Positions 1-8,304 of a stretch of 32,645 nucleotides of DNA are shown in pieces. Below the pieces are notes generated by a model. It made no database searches. It was given only the letters and a program-made list of their open reading frames with translations, and was not told where the DNA came from. Numbering within the stretch: the first letter of the stretch is position 1; each line of letters opens with the position of its first letter. The DNA is taken from positions 1 to 32,645 of the forward strand of contig JASJDS010000078.1 of NCBI GenBank assembly GCA_030065055.1. The letters are read 5' to 3'. This DNA is from Calothrix sp. MO_192.B10. GTDB lineage: Bacteria; Cyanobacteriota; Cyanobacteriia; Cyanobacteriales; Nostocaceae. The position numbers and the translations under genes are program-made.

Positions 1-80
1 CCCCTCATGAGAAAATCTCACAACCAAGCATGAAAATATATCTCAAGTGCGGCTCCTACACCTAAGCTGTCAACCATCAA

Positions 81-108
81 CTAACAACTAACAACTAACA
101 ACTAACAA
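81..108. repeat. Heptanucleotide tandem repeat (CTAACAA x4)
   Basis: Four perfect copies of CTAACAA follow one another. Such 7-bp short tandem repeats are typical of filamentous cyanobacteria and recur in several gaps of this window. The sequence from 1 to 195 otherwise shows no gene. Confidence 0.9.
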
Positions 109-195
109 CCATTTTCAAGCTAGTATAGCTATCTCAAATGTCGCAAGAGGACTCCTGTTACAGACGCAGATGCTGTAATAGTGGCTTGATTGGAG

Positions 196-984
196 CTAAT
201 ACTCAAGAAACCCTTGCCATTCTTGCTTTGTTAAACAGTCAATGAATTCATCATAATTCGATATTAAATCTTGCAGTGATTGAGTGTTAACTTTCTTATG
301 TTTGGTGGTGGTCACTCGATGTTCCAATGAAATATAATCAAGTATTCTATCTACTGTTTTTTGATGTGTATCAGCTTTATCGAGATCGTCTTCATAAACG
401 ACTTCATGATATTTGATATTCCCTAAAGCTTCCTTCTCAGCATCCTCAAACCGGAACCGCTGATTCACTCTCTCAACAAAATTATCGCAATTTACTACTA
501 CGTTCAGTTCATTTTTATCATCACTGAATTTATGGTAATTGCCAGTATATTCTGCGACGACATTTGATAATGCATGTTTTATCTTATTTCTCCGTCGTAG
601 ATAAATTATTTTCCACCCATCTTCGTAAAGTGCATTCAAAAAAACTGCCGGATCGATTGGGTGCTTGCGATCTTGAGTGAGCTGATATATTTTTACATGG
701 AAGATAAAATTTTCATGGGCTTTTCGCTTTGATAAACCACGGATATATTGGAGAGGATACAGAATTTCCCCTTTAGAGGTATTGAGCAACTCTCCATTTC
801 GGCGAAAATATCCTGTTGAACAGAGCAAACTTTCCAATAAAGTGCTGCCGGTTCGACCTTGGCCAAATATAAGCAAACGAACTTGATCTGATGGAATGGG
901 TTTGATGAAATTAACAAAATAATTTATCCCTTCTTGATAGCGAAGCTTTAACCAGCTTTTGCCTTTTTTAATTAACGAGCTCAT
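196..984 (-). CDS. Sulfotransferase-like protein
   Basis: This 262-residue protein has a P-loop-like PAPS 5'-phosphosulfate loop, GQGRTGSTLLESLL, at about residues 41-54. A basic segment, RRRNKIKHALS, lies about 90 residues later where sulfotransferases bind the 3'-phosphate. The order and spacing fit the sulfotransferase superfamily (transfer of sulfate from PAPS to a hydroxyl or amine, usually of a glycan, lipid or small molecule), in the compact bacterial form. The substrate cannot be read from the sequence. The ATG is chosen because the family fold begins soon after it, preceded by a basic amphipathic stretch. No signal peptide is seen, so the protein is probably cytosolic. It stands alone: the gene upstream of it is about 240 bp away across a strong hairpin. 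Sulfotransferase membership is fairly sure; the exact activity is unknown. Confidence 0.75.
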   Translation of the reverse strand: MSSLIKKGKSWLKLRYQEGINYFVNFIKPIPSDQVRLLIFGQGRTGSTLLESLLCSTGYFRRNGELLNTSKGEILYPLQYIRGLSKRKAHENFIFHVKIYQLTQDRKHPIDPAVFLNALYEDGWKIIYLRRRNKIKHALSNVVAEYTGNYHKFSDDKNELNVVVNCDNFVERVNQRFRFEDAEKEALGNIKYHEVVYEDDLDKADTHQKTVDRILDYISLEHRVTTTKHKKVNTQSLQDLISNYDEFIDCLTKQEWQGFLEY

Positions 985-1122
985 GATTTTCTTAACTCTT
1001 CTTTACCTGTTATGTTGAACATTTAGTTAATAATCAGAACTTGACCTGTACTAGTTTATTATACCCAGGCTAAAGTTAAAAAAATAACTTAGCTACATTG
1101 AAGTAAGCGATCGCATGAAGCA

Positions 1123-1166
1123 ACCATCTGACGGCGATGCCCAAGGGAACACCGCCGTCAGATGGT
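1123..1166. repeat. Strong inverted repeat (14-bp stem), terminator-like
   Basis: Perfect arms ACCATCTGACGGCG and its complement flank a 16-nt loop. A short T-rich stretch follows on the plus strand, but neighbouring genes run on the minus strand and no T-run follows in that direction. It may be a palindromic repeat that also separates the two minus-strand genes on either side. A HIP1 site sits just before it at about 1107. Confidence 0.55.
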
Positions 1167-1223
1167 ATAGTTTTTATATTTAAATACAAGTGTTAATACT
1201 TATGAATCAAGTCATATCCAAAC

Positions 1224-1775
1224 TTAACTACTTTGATGTTGGGGATATTGCTCCCAATCAAATAGTTCATCATCAGAGCGACCACTCTTACGCCAAGTCA
1301 CTTTACCTCGTAGGGTCTCTAATAAAGTTTGCTCCATGATATTAACAACATTCTTCCAGGAAATATCATCTCTTTGGAGTAACACTTTCATCTTTTGCAA
1401 AGCTTCTTGAGAAGTTTGTTCCTCATCAAAATTAATCGGAATATCGCTACGTAATAGATCTCTTTGTACAGCTATAATCCCTTGACGTACAGATGCAGTG
1501 ATTTTGGGATGCAACTCTGTTTTACCTTTATGCCACTGTTTTTGCCACCCCCGCTTACCAGTAGCATAAAGTCCTGGCAAACGATTCAACGCATAGGCAG
1601 CTACTTCAGAAGGCTTGATATGTTTAGCAGTTTTTTGAGGTATAGATTGAATTTGTGCTTCCACTTCCTCTAAAACTAGTGATTCCATGACATTTCTATA
1701 CTTTTTTGTGAAAGTACTCTGTTTGTAACGCTGATTTGCAGAGTTTATGGATGGGTAGATGCTATTACGTATCAT
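1224..1775 (-). CDS. ComFB family protein (probable cyclic dinucleotide receptor)
   Basis: This 183-residue protein carries the ComFB family signature: N-V-M-E at about residues 28-31, an acidic helix after it, and YALNRLPGLYA at 61-71. The first 25 residues and the C-terminal 60 lie outside the core; the tail is charged and ends DWEQYPQHQSS. The family was named after a late-competence protein of Bacillus. From recent literature as I recall it, cyanobacterial ComFB proteins bind c-di-GMP or c-di-AMP and affect cell size, motility or competence. That this copy is a receptor is inference from the family. The ATG at 1775 is a clean start and nothing upstream continues the frame. It is a lone gene between two hairpins (1123-1166 and 2005-2036), so it is probably its own transcript. 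The family call is firm; the ligand is not. Confidence 0.8.
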   Translation of the reverse strand: MIRNSIYPSINSANQRYKQSTFTKKYRNVMESLVLEEVEAQIQSIPQKTAKHIKPSEVAAYALNRLPGLYATGKRGWQKQWHKGKTELHPKITASVRQGIIAVQRDLLRSDIPINFDEEQTSQEALQKMKVLLQRDDISWKNVVNIMEQTLLETLRGKVTWRKSGRSDDELFDWEQYPQHQSS

Positions 1776-2004
1776 TTTTTACAAGTATTTTTTCATTTAT
1801 TATCTCTATGTTTCCCCTGTATTATCTGTAAATAAACATCAGGGAAATTAGCTTTTATTTTTAGCACTTGATTTTGTCAATGCTGAATAATTATAGATTA
1901 TTTATCTAGTCTATATGAATGATAAAAATACAGTTTTATTCATATTTATTTTGTGATAGTTTAGGTAAAAATTCGGAATCACAATATTTTCCATATCAAT
2001 TGAT

Positions 2005-2036
2005 TTACGCCAATCATGTGTAGATGATTGGCGTAA
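2005..2036. terminator. Perfect 13-bp hairpin downstream of the GspC-like gene
   Basis: Arms TTACGCCAATCAT and its complement enclose a 6-nt loop (GTGTAG). It lies about 115 bp after the stop of the minus-strand gene ending at 2153 and upstream of the ComFB gene. There is no long T-run on either strand, so factor-independent termination is only a guess. The rest of the 1776-2152 gap is AT-rich with no visible gene. Confidence 0.4.
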
Positions 2037-2152
2037 TAAATAAATGTATTTAATTATGATTGATGCACCCTATTTTCCCCATAATCAGGGTTAATAAATC
2101 AAAATATTTTTACACACTGCATAATTTAAATGTTATTAGCCAAAGGACTATT

Positions 2153-3436
2153 TTAAAATTTGTGTCCGGCAAAGATGTCGCGAACTTCTCCATTGCGGCG
2201 AATCACAGCTTTACCTTTTTCAACATTCACCAATTTCCAGCCACTAGAACCAATACTTTCACCTATTTCAATGCGGCGAGTCACACCGTTGATTTTAAAC
2301 AATGCAGCTGATTTATCACCCAATTCTAGTAAACCTTCTAAGATATGAGCAGGACTGGCAATGGAGGCTGATGCCAATTGTTTTATAGGTGGGGTTGTTG
2401 GTGGTTGAGGTACTGAGGTTCTCTGGGGTACTACTGGAGATGGAAGTGGTGCAATTTTTGGTTTCTGGGATTGCTTAATCGCAATTGGTGAGGTTTGAAC
2501 CTTCACGGGTTTGAGATTTGTCTTTGCTAATGCAATCGCATCGGTAGTCTGTTTTGGCCCAGATGCAGGTTTAGATGCAGGAGCTTGAGAAATATTTTTT
2601 TGAGGTGCTCTAGGCACTGCTGGTTGATTATTCTTGGGAGTAGGAACTGCTGGAGGTGCATAGCGCATGGGCAAAGGCGCTTGATACATGGGAATATAAA
2701 TACGTTCTACTACCTTGGTTGATTGCCTGGGAGCAGGGGCTGTATTATCAGCAGCTCGAGGAGGTGGTAGATTACCATTGGGTCGTTCCCTCAAATAAGC
2801 CATTGCAGTGCGACTAGTATTTGAGCGCTCGGCAATTAATGTACTAGGTTTTTGATAGTTCCTTGCCTCTTGACCCTCGATAACCGCCAAGGCTCCCAAT
2901 ATGTAGCTAGCTAAATCGGATTCAATATCTGTTTTGGTGAGTGCAGCAGGCTTTAATGGGGCTGGTGATTTTTGCAGTACTTGTTGAAAGGATTGAGTGC
3001 CTAAGCGGTTTAAAAGTCCAGAGTTAAGTACCCATACAATACCAGCAACAGCCAATCCAAAGGTGGCAAATACAGAAAATAATCTACCAAAAATACCTAC
3101 TGTTTTCTGCAGGGGACGTTTCTTTACCCTTCTTTTGAGAGTAGGAGTCACCACCTGACTTAACTGGCTGTTCCCAGAGTTAGGATCTCCCTGGACTATG
3201 GAGCTATTGGTGTTGGGCAAGACAATTGGTGACACCTGGACTGTTTGCATTGGTATATACTTGGGTGCAACAGTATGGGAAGATAGGTTGTCACTACCAT
3301 CTAGAATATGGTCGATATCAGCGAACAGGTCATCCATCAAGCCGTCAGCATAGGTCTCTATTGACCAAGGTTCGCTGGAAATCAGCTCTTCTGATGGTTC
3401 GGGAACAATTAGATGCGTGCTGGCTTTTTGTGACAT
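2153..3436 (-). CDS. Single-pass membrane protein with GspC/PilP-like C-terminal domain
   Basis: The protein has 427 residues. Residues 1-100 are acidic and polar (cytosolic side); a basic patch KRRVKKRP precedes one membrane helix at about 113-139. A long proline/alanine-rich linker with many PxP motifs follows (about 215-360). The last ~60 residues form a small beta-rich domain with the pattern LLELGDKSAALFKINGV, RRIEIGESIGSSGW, and VIRRNGEVRDIFAGHKF. That pattern resembles the homology region of type II secretion protein GspC and of PilP, which link an inner-membrane platform to an outer-membrane secretin. The layout (short cytosolic part, one helix, periplasmic linker, small beta domain) is the same as in GspC. 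No other secretion or pilus gene is nearby. The architecture is clear, but the link to a type II or type IV machine is inference. Confidence 0.65.
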   Translation of the reverse strand: MSQKASTHLIVPEPSEELISSEPWSIETYADGLMDDLFADIDHILDGSDNLSSHTVAPKYIPMQTVQVSPIVLPNTNSSIVQGDPNSGNSQLSQVVTPTLKRRVKKRPLQKTVGIFGRLFSVFATFGLAVAGIVWVLNSGLLNRLGTQSFQQVLQKSPAPLKPAALTKTDIESDLASYILGALAVIEGQEARNYQKPSTLIAERSNTSRTAMAYLRERPNGNLPPPRAADNTAPAPRQSTKVVERIYIPMYQAPLPMRYAPPAVPTPKNNQPAVPRAPQKNISQAPASKPASGPKQTTDAIALAKTNLKPVKVQTSPIAIKQSQKPKIAPLPSPVVPQRTSVPQPPTTPPIKQLASASIASPAHILEGLLELGDKSAALFKINGVTRRIEIGESIGSSGWKLVNVEKGKAVIRRNGEVRDIFAGHKF

Positions 3437-3819
3437 AGCGGTTTTCTTTTGTTGGCTTTGGGGAAGGTAAATAATTTAGCCCCTATTGCCTGGGAGTCAT
3501 TTCAGTTGTCAGTTGTCAGTAAACAGTGGTCGTGTTGAGGTAGTGTGGTTTTGATATTTTCCCCATTTAGCTGGCTTTCCCGCAGGGGTACAACTACTGA
3601 ATTTGGGGAGTGAGGCAGTAAATATCTTAGGATTTCACTAAGTATAAATAACTGCTAAAAGGTTCTGTCCCAACTAGATGAGTTGATGACAAGAGGTATT
3701 AAATTTAGATTTTGATTCGGAAATTACTGATGATGGCAATATTATGTTTTATGTCATCTATCATACCAATTTCCTTCAGTGTTTCTTTACTACTATACTC
3801 GCGCTTCATAAAGTTTGGG
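3437..3819. other. Intergenic gap without a recognised feature
   Basis: 383 bp between two minus-strand genes. I see only a two-copy CAGTTGT motif near 3502-3517 and AT-rich sequence; no gene, strong hairpin or tRNA. Confidence 0.5.
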
Positions 3820-5748
3820 TTAAGCAAATGCCGAGAACTCTTTCTGGTGCTTGTTTTTACCCAATTCTAGATATATTAATAAAGCGTTAATATCGGCGGG
3901 GTTGACTCCACCAATACGGGCTGCTTGACCAATGGTAAGGGGTTTGACGCGATTGAGTTTTTCCCGTGCTTCTTTGGATAGGGTATCAATTTGAGCATAG
4001 TCCAAATCTGGGGGCAACTGGCGGTGTGCTTGACGGGCAATTTGGTCGATTTGATTTTTCTGTCTGGCAAGATAGCCAGAATATTTAATTTCTATTTCTA
4101 CCCCTTCTTTTTCGGCACGGGCAAGGTGGGTTTTACCCAATCCATATTCTTCTAAATTAATATAGTGGAATCCCGGACGACGTAATAAGTCTGCTAGGGT
4201 AATGGAACCTTTGATGGCTTGTTTAGTTGCTTGAGCGATCGCTCTACCAATTTCTTCATGTTCCTTAACTCGACTGGCCTGCAAACGCTCTTTTTCTGCT
4301 GCGATATTTGCCTGCTTTTCTGTGAATAATTGCCAGCGGCGATCGCTAATTAGCCCTATTTCCCTACCTAAGGGGGTCAACCGGCGATCGGCGTTGTCGG
4401 AACGCAGTAGCAATCGATACTCGGAACGACTGGTCAGCATTCGGTAAGGTTCCCGTAAGTCTTTGGTACACAGGTCGTCAATTAGGGTACCAATGTAACT
4501 TTCTTCACGGGGAAAAACTATCATCTCCTCACCCTTAACTAACCGTGCAGCGTTGATCCCCGCCACAATGCCTTGGGCTGCTGCCTCTTCATAACCAGTG
4601 GTACCATTGATTTGCCCTGCACAAAATAAACCAGAAATTTTCTTGGTCATCATTGTGGGATAACACTGGGTTGCAGGTAGATAATCATACTCAACGGCGT
4701 AAGCTGGACGTAGCATGACACAGTTTTCTAGCCCAGGGAGAGTACGTAACATTTCCAACTGCAAATTTTCCGGTAGACCTGTGGAAAACCCTTGGATATA
4801 CAATTCGGGAATATCCCTACCTTCTGGTTCTATGAAGATTTGATGACTATCTTTATCAGCAAAGCGGACAATTTTATCTTCAATGCTGGGGCAATAACGG
4901 GGACCTTTTGCCTCTACCCAACCGCCATATACGGGGGAAAGGTGTAAATTTTCTCGAATTAGGCGATGGGTTTCGGGGGTTGTCCTAGTCATATGACAAG
5001 GCATTTGTTCCCGTTCTACCCAAACCTCTGGATCGAAGCTAAACCAGCGTACATCCTCATCCCCTGGCTGGAGTGTCATTTTGCTGTAATCCGCAGACCT
5101 TTTATCTACCCGGGCGGGGGTTCCGGTTTTGAGTCGTCCGGTTTCAAAGCCTAGGCGGTTGAGGGTTTCCGTTAATCCAATGGCTGCAAATTCTCCCGCT
5201 CGTCCCGCAGTCATGGATTTATTACCAACCCAAATTTTCCCTCCCAGGAAGGTACCTGTGGTGAGAATTACCGCTTGGCATTGGAAAGATACGCCGAAGT
5301 AGGTTTCTACACCAACCACCTCGTCATTGTCACCAAGAATCAAATCCGTCACCATCCCTTCCCGGACACTGAGATTTTCTTGGTTTTCCACAATGGACTT
5401 CATTACCGCCGCATATTCCCGCTTATCAGTTTGGGCGCGTAATGCCCACACCGCCGGACCCCGTGAAGAGTTGAGAATCCGTTTTTGCAGGTATGTGCGG
5501 TCTGCCATTTTACCAATTTCCCCACCCAAGGCATCTACTTCATGGGTTAATTGGGATTTTGCCGGTCCTCCCACTGCGGGGTTACAAGGTTGCCAAGCAA
5601 TTTTGTCTAAGTTGAGGGTTAATAGTAAAGTGCGACAACCAAGACGAGCGCTTGCCAGAGCTGCTTCGCAACCAGAATGACCCGCGCCAACAACTATGAC
5701 ATCAAAAGCGTCTTGACCGAAAGATTTTTGGGCAACTAGATTATGCAT
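3820..5748 (-). CDS. mnmG: tRNA uridine-5-carboxymethylaminomethyl(34) synthesis enzyme MnmG
   Basis: MnmG (GidA) works with the GTPase MnmE to modify the wobble uridine of certain tRNAs, using FAD, NADH and methylene-THF. The 642-residue length is normal. The FAD-binding motif [12 protein letters not shown] lies at about residues 19-30, followed by [21 protein letters not shown]. The family signatures [35 protein letters not shown] and [17 protein letters not shown] are all present, and the C-terminal helical MnmE-interaction part is complete. The ATG at 5748 places the FAD fold about 15 residues in, as in other members. Two HIP1 sites lie inside the gene. mnmE is not in the window and the gene appears to be a single unit. 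Identification is close to certain. Confidence 0.97.
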   Translation of the reverse strand: MHNLVAQKSFGQDAFDVIVVGAGHSGCEAALASARLGCRTLLLTLNLDKIAWQPCNPAVGGPAKSQLTHEVDALGGEIGKMADRTYLQKRILNSSRGPAVWALRAQTDKREYAAVMKSIVENQENLSVREGMVTDLILGDNDEVVGVETYFGVSFQCQAVILTTGTFLGGKIWVGNKSMTAGRAGEFAAIGLTETLNRLGFETGRLKTGTPARVDKRSADYSKMTLQPGDEDVRWFSFDPEVWVEREQMPCHMTRTTPETHRLIRENLHLSPVYGGWVEAKGPRYCPSIEDKIVRFADKDSHQIFIEPEGRDIPELYIQGFSTGLPENLQLEMLRTLPGLENCVMLRPAYAVEYDYLPATQCYPTMMTKKISGLFCAGQINGTTGYEEAAAQGIVAGINAARLVKGEEMIVFPREESYIGTLIDDLCTKDLREPYRMLTSRSEYRLLLRSDNADRRLTPLGREIGLISDRRWQLFTEKQANIAAEKERLQASRVKEHEEIGRAIAQATKQAIKGSITLADLLRRPGFHYINLEEYGLGKTHLARAEKEGVEIEIKYSGYLARQKNQIDQIARQAHRQLPPDLDYAQIDTLSKEAREKLNRVKPLTIGQAARIGGVNPADINALLIYLELGKNKHQKEFSAFA

Positions 5749-5895
5749 GGTCTTATTGTAAGTAGGCGCGAGGGGGAAAAATATTAATAATTTTAACTGA
5801 TATGGTATGTAGTTGTATTTTCGTATATGTATCAGCGAAACATCTGTTTGTAAGTCAAGGGGAATTTAGAATTTAGAATGAAGAATTTAGAATTA

Positions 5896-6045
5896 TTACC
5901 CCATCGATGAATTGAAGGGCTAATGAAACGATAGATTTATTTTTGACGAGCGACCCCGCGACGACGGAAGTCGCAAGGGAACGCGCGAGTCGTGACTCTC
6001 CACGGATGAATCTACACAGCTTGTATCCAGTCTATTTTTTGGTCA
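5896..6045 (+). repeat. Dispersed repeat, copy A, with internal GC-rich insertion
   Basis: It starts TTACCCCATCGATGAAT and GAAGGGCTAATGA, ends CTCTCCACGGAT, CTTGTATCCAGTCTATTTTT and GGTCAA. Copies B (22991-23095, opposite strand) and C (24410-24539) share this outline. Here about 50 bp of GC-rich, palindrome-rich sequence (about 5944-5994) is inserted between the halves. Its end lies 6 bp before the GTG of the methyltransferase gene, so promoter and leader of that gene lie in the repeat. On the minus strand the CGGATTTATCCG-type hairpin recalls the right ends of IS200/IS605 elements; this is only a resemblance. Confidence 0.7.
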
Positions 6046-6051
6046 AAAAAC

Positions 6052-7281
6052 GTGAAATCAGTAGAGTTATTTACGGGTGCTGGTGGTTTGGCTATAGGAA
6101 CTGCTATGGCTGGCTTTGATCATCTAGCGCTTGTAGAAAGGGATAAGCACAGCTGCAACACCATTCGGGAAAATCAACAGCGAGGGGTTTCAGTTGTTAA
6201 TGACTGGTGCGTCCATCAAATGGACGTGGCGGATTTTGATTACTTTATGATTGATGGGGAAGTAGATTTACTGGCTGGTGGTCCTCCCTGTCAACCATTT
6301 TCCATTGGTGGTAGGCACGGTGCCCATCTTGACGAGCGGGATATGTTCCCCCTATTTTTTCAAGCGGTGCGCGAACTACGTCCTCGAGCTTTCCTGATTG
6401 AGAATGTACGGGGTTTATTGCGTAAGAATTTTATCAATTATTTTGAGTATATTACTTTACAGCTTGCCCATCCAGATTTACAGCCTAAACCTAATGAGTC
6501 CTGGGTTGACCATTTAGGGAGGCTGGAAAACCATCATAACGCTGGTAGTAGTGATTATCTTAGTTATCATGTTAATTTTAGGTTGCTCAATGCAGCAAAT
6601 TATGGCGTACCGCAAAAACGGGAGCGAGTTTTTATTGTGGGTTTCCGCTCTGATGTAAACCCTAATTGGTTATTTCCCGAACCAACCCATACCGAAGAAG
6701 CACTAATTTGGCACAAGTGGGTAACGGGTGAATATTGGGAAAAGCATGGTATTTCTAGTAATAACCGTCCAGAAATGCCAGTAAAATTGCGATCGCGTCT
6801 AGAACGATTTGGAGCAAATTTGTTAGGAAACATAACTGCTCCCTGGCGTACTGTCCGGGACGCTATTTCTGATTTACCATCACCTGAAAATGTTGATCTA
6901 GCTGCATCCATACCCAACCATGTTTATATGACCGGGGCGAGAAGTTATCCAGGACACACTGGTAGTCCCTTGGATGAACCGGCAAAAACATTGAAAGCTG
7001 GTGTGCATGGTGTTCCTGGTGGAGAGAATATGCTTGCTTTACCATCTGGAGCAGTGCGTTATTTTACAGTACGGGAGGCGGCGAGGTTGCAGACTTTCCC
7101 CGATGATTATTATTTTCCCTGTACTTGGGGTGAATCGATGCGTCAAATTGGCAATGCTGTACCTGTCAATCTTGCTTATATTATTGCTTCCAGTATCCGC
7201 GAGCATTTAAGTGAGGTTTGTCACGAGGATAGGGACGGTGACGAGCTTTACAACAAATCGGCTCTTGGCTCAAAATTATAA
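6052..7281 (+). CDS. DNA (cytosine-5)-methyltransferase of a type II restriction-modification system
   Basis: This 409-residue enzyme methylates cytosine C5 in DNA with S-adenosylmethionine. The canonical motifs appear in order: motif I ELFTGAGGLAIG at residues 5-16, motif IV GGPPCQPFS with the catalytic Cys80, motif VI ENVRG near 117, motif VIII QKRERVFIVGF near 188, then a target-recognition region, motif IX TVREAARLQTFPDDY and motif X QIGNAVPVNLA. It starts at a GTG with no clear Shine-Dalgarno sequence; motif I sits four residues from that start, so nothing is missing. The gene for a GIY-YIG endonuclease of the Eco29kI type begins 22 bp downstream. Because that family cuts CCGCGG, this enzyme probably protects the same or a related site (inference). 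I noticed no CCGCGG in the window by eye. The leader overlaps a dispersed repeat, which suggests acquisition. Confidence 0.93.
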   Translation: MKSVELFTGAGGLAIGTAMAGFDHLALVERDKHSCNTIRENQQRGVSVVNDWCVHQMDVADFDYFMIDGEVDLLAGGPPCQPFSIGGRHGAHLDERDMFPLFFQAVRELRPRAFLIENVRGLLRKNFINYFEYITLQLAHPDLQPKPNESWVDHLGRLENHHNAGSSDYLSYHVNFRLLNAANYGVPQKRERVFIVGFRSDVNPNWLFPEPTHTEEALIWHKWVTGEYWEKHGISSNNRPEMPVKLRSRLERFGANLLGNITAPWRTVRDAISDLPSPENVDLAASIPNHVYMTGARSYPGHTGSPLDEPAKTLKAGVHGVPGGENMLALPSGAVRYFTVREAARLQTFPDDYYFPCTWGESMRQIGNAVPVNLAYIIASSIREHLSEVCHEDRDGDELYNKSALGSKL

Positions 7282-7303
7282 GTGCTGTCTAGTTGTAATT
7301 ACT

Positions 7304-7936
7304 ATGCCCCTAGAGGTTTTTCAGGCACCTACCACCTTGCGCGAGCAATTGATCGAGTTTCAATCTAGACAGCAATGCTATCCTTTCACAGAACTTGACC
7401 AACTTAAAGAAGAGTTAGCCGGCTATGTGGGCATCTATTTACTTTATTACAGGGGAGAATTTCCCTTGTATTCAGGTATTCGGGTTGCTAACCAAAATTC
7501 TTGCTGTATGCCGATTTACATTGGGAAGGCGGAGAATCCAGGTAAGCGTACTGGGAAGGGAAGTGTGACAGGAGGGTTGATAGGGCGTTTAAGGGAGCAT
7601 AGAAGTTCCATTCGCCAAGTAAACAATCTTGATATTGCGGATTTTGATTTTACAGTCGTGGCGATGGCGGTTGATTTAGTTGCTTGGGGAGAAGCTGTAC
7701 TGATACGCCACTTCCAGCCTGTGTGGTGCAGTATCATTTCTGGCTTTGGTATCCATGCACCGGGTAAGGGACGGGGAGCGCAGATGCGTTCAATGTGGGA
7801 TGAAATACACCCCGGACGTTCGTTTGCAGTACAGTTACCAGCTAATCCAGTTACTGTGGACAGTTTACAGCCTCAGGTGGTGCAACATTGTCAGAATTTA
7901 GCTGTACTACTGGGATGTCCGGTAGAAGAATGGTAA
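7304..7936 (+). CDS. GIY-YIG restriction endonuclease, Eco29kI family, with an altered active-site position
   Basis: The 210-residue product matches the size of Eco29kI (about 214 residues, CCGCGG cutter). GIYLLYY (Tyr45) and IYIGKA (Tyr72) form the GIY-YIG core, followed by GRLREH (Arg95, His99), Glu130 in AWGEAVLIRHFQP, then VWCSIISGFG and MRSMWDEIHPGR, a family-specific C-terminal block. In Eco29kI, as I recall, an Asn lies 12 residues after the catalytic Glu; here that place holds Cys142. Neighbouring usual Asp/Asn residues (GFGNHDPG-like) are also changed to GFGIHAPG. The enzyme may therefore be impaired or altered. The ATG at 7304 is chosen over the GTG at 7211 because it gives the family length, avoids a 71-bp overlap with the methyltransferase, and puts the genes 22 bp apart. 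A terminator follows. Confidence 0.88.
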   Translation: MPLEVFQAPTTLREQLIEFQSRQQCYPFTELDQLKEELAGYVGIYLLYYRGEFPLYSGIRVANQNSCCMPIYIGKAENPGKRTGKGSVTGGLIGRLREHRSSIRQVNNLDIADFDFTVVAMAVDLVAWGEAVLIRHFQPVWCSIISGFGIHAPGKGRGAQMRSMWDEIHPGRSFAVQLPANPVTVDSLQPQVVQHCQNLAVLLGCPVEEW

Positions 7937-7967
7937 TACCATTTCTTTATAAAGATGCGCCAAATTT

Positions 7968-7994
7968 AGCCTGCTCCCGGCAGGCTTTGTTTGT
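7968..7994 (+). terminator. Rho-independent terminator of the restriction-modification operon
   Basis: A 7-bp stem AGCCTGC/GCAGGCT with a 5-nt loop is followed by TTGTTTGT. It lies about 30 bp after the endonuclease stop, on the same strand, as expected for the end of this two-gene operon. Confidence 0.7.
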
Positions 7995-8072
7995 ATAGCC
8001 CCACTCTTATAGAGTGAGGGAAATATAGCGCAGCCTCATACAGAATTGGTATAACAACATAATTTATGCTTT

Positions 8073-8165
8073 ATGCATCATCTAGCACTTGTCGAACGGG
8101 ATAAGAACAGCTACAACACAATCCGGGCAAATAAACAGCGAGGGGTGTCAATACTGCTCGGTTAA
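8073..8165 (+). pseudogene. Fragment of a second C5-methyltransferase gene
   Basis: This 30-codon piece reads M-HHLALVERDKNSYNTIRANKQ-RGVSILLG-stop. It aligns without gaps to residues 23-47 of the intact methyltransferase 2 kb upstream (HLALVERDKHSCNTIRENQQ). The two DNA stretches are similar but diverged at many third positions, so it is not a recent direct copy. Motif I before it and the catalytic Cys after it are gone. It is a relic of a duplicated or replaced methyltransferase gene. It may have an ATG by chance but cannot be functional. Confidence 0.8.
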
Positions 8166-8170
8166 GGATT

Positions 8171-8205
8171 TTCGTAGGTTGGGTTGAACGATAGTGAAAC
8201 CCAAC
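8171..8205. repeat. Solo arm of the CGTAGGTTGGGT repeat
   Basis: TTCGTAGGTTGGGT plus GAAC and GTGAAACCCAAC match the left part of the element at 12033-12187. It abuts the methyltransferase fragment, marking a rearrangement point. The rest of the gap to 8304 shows nothing else. Confidence 0.65.
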
Positions 8206-8304
8206 AAATGCTAGTAAATGTGGGCTACCATGCTCCCAAGTATTTTTAAGTGTAGTCTTCAGCCAAGGGCGTAACTTTCTGTTCAATTGCTACCAAAACG
8301 CCAC

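Noticed and set aside
7211-7303. Upstream GTG start for the endonuclease overlapping the methyltransferase end
   Set aside because: It would add 31 residues with no family counterpart; the ATG at 7304 gives the expected size.
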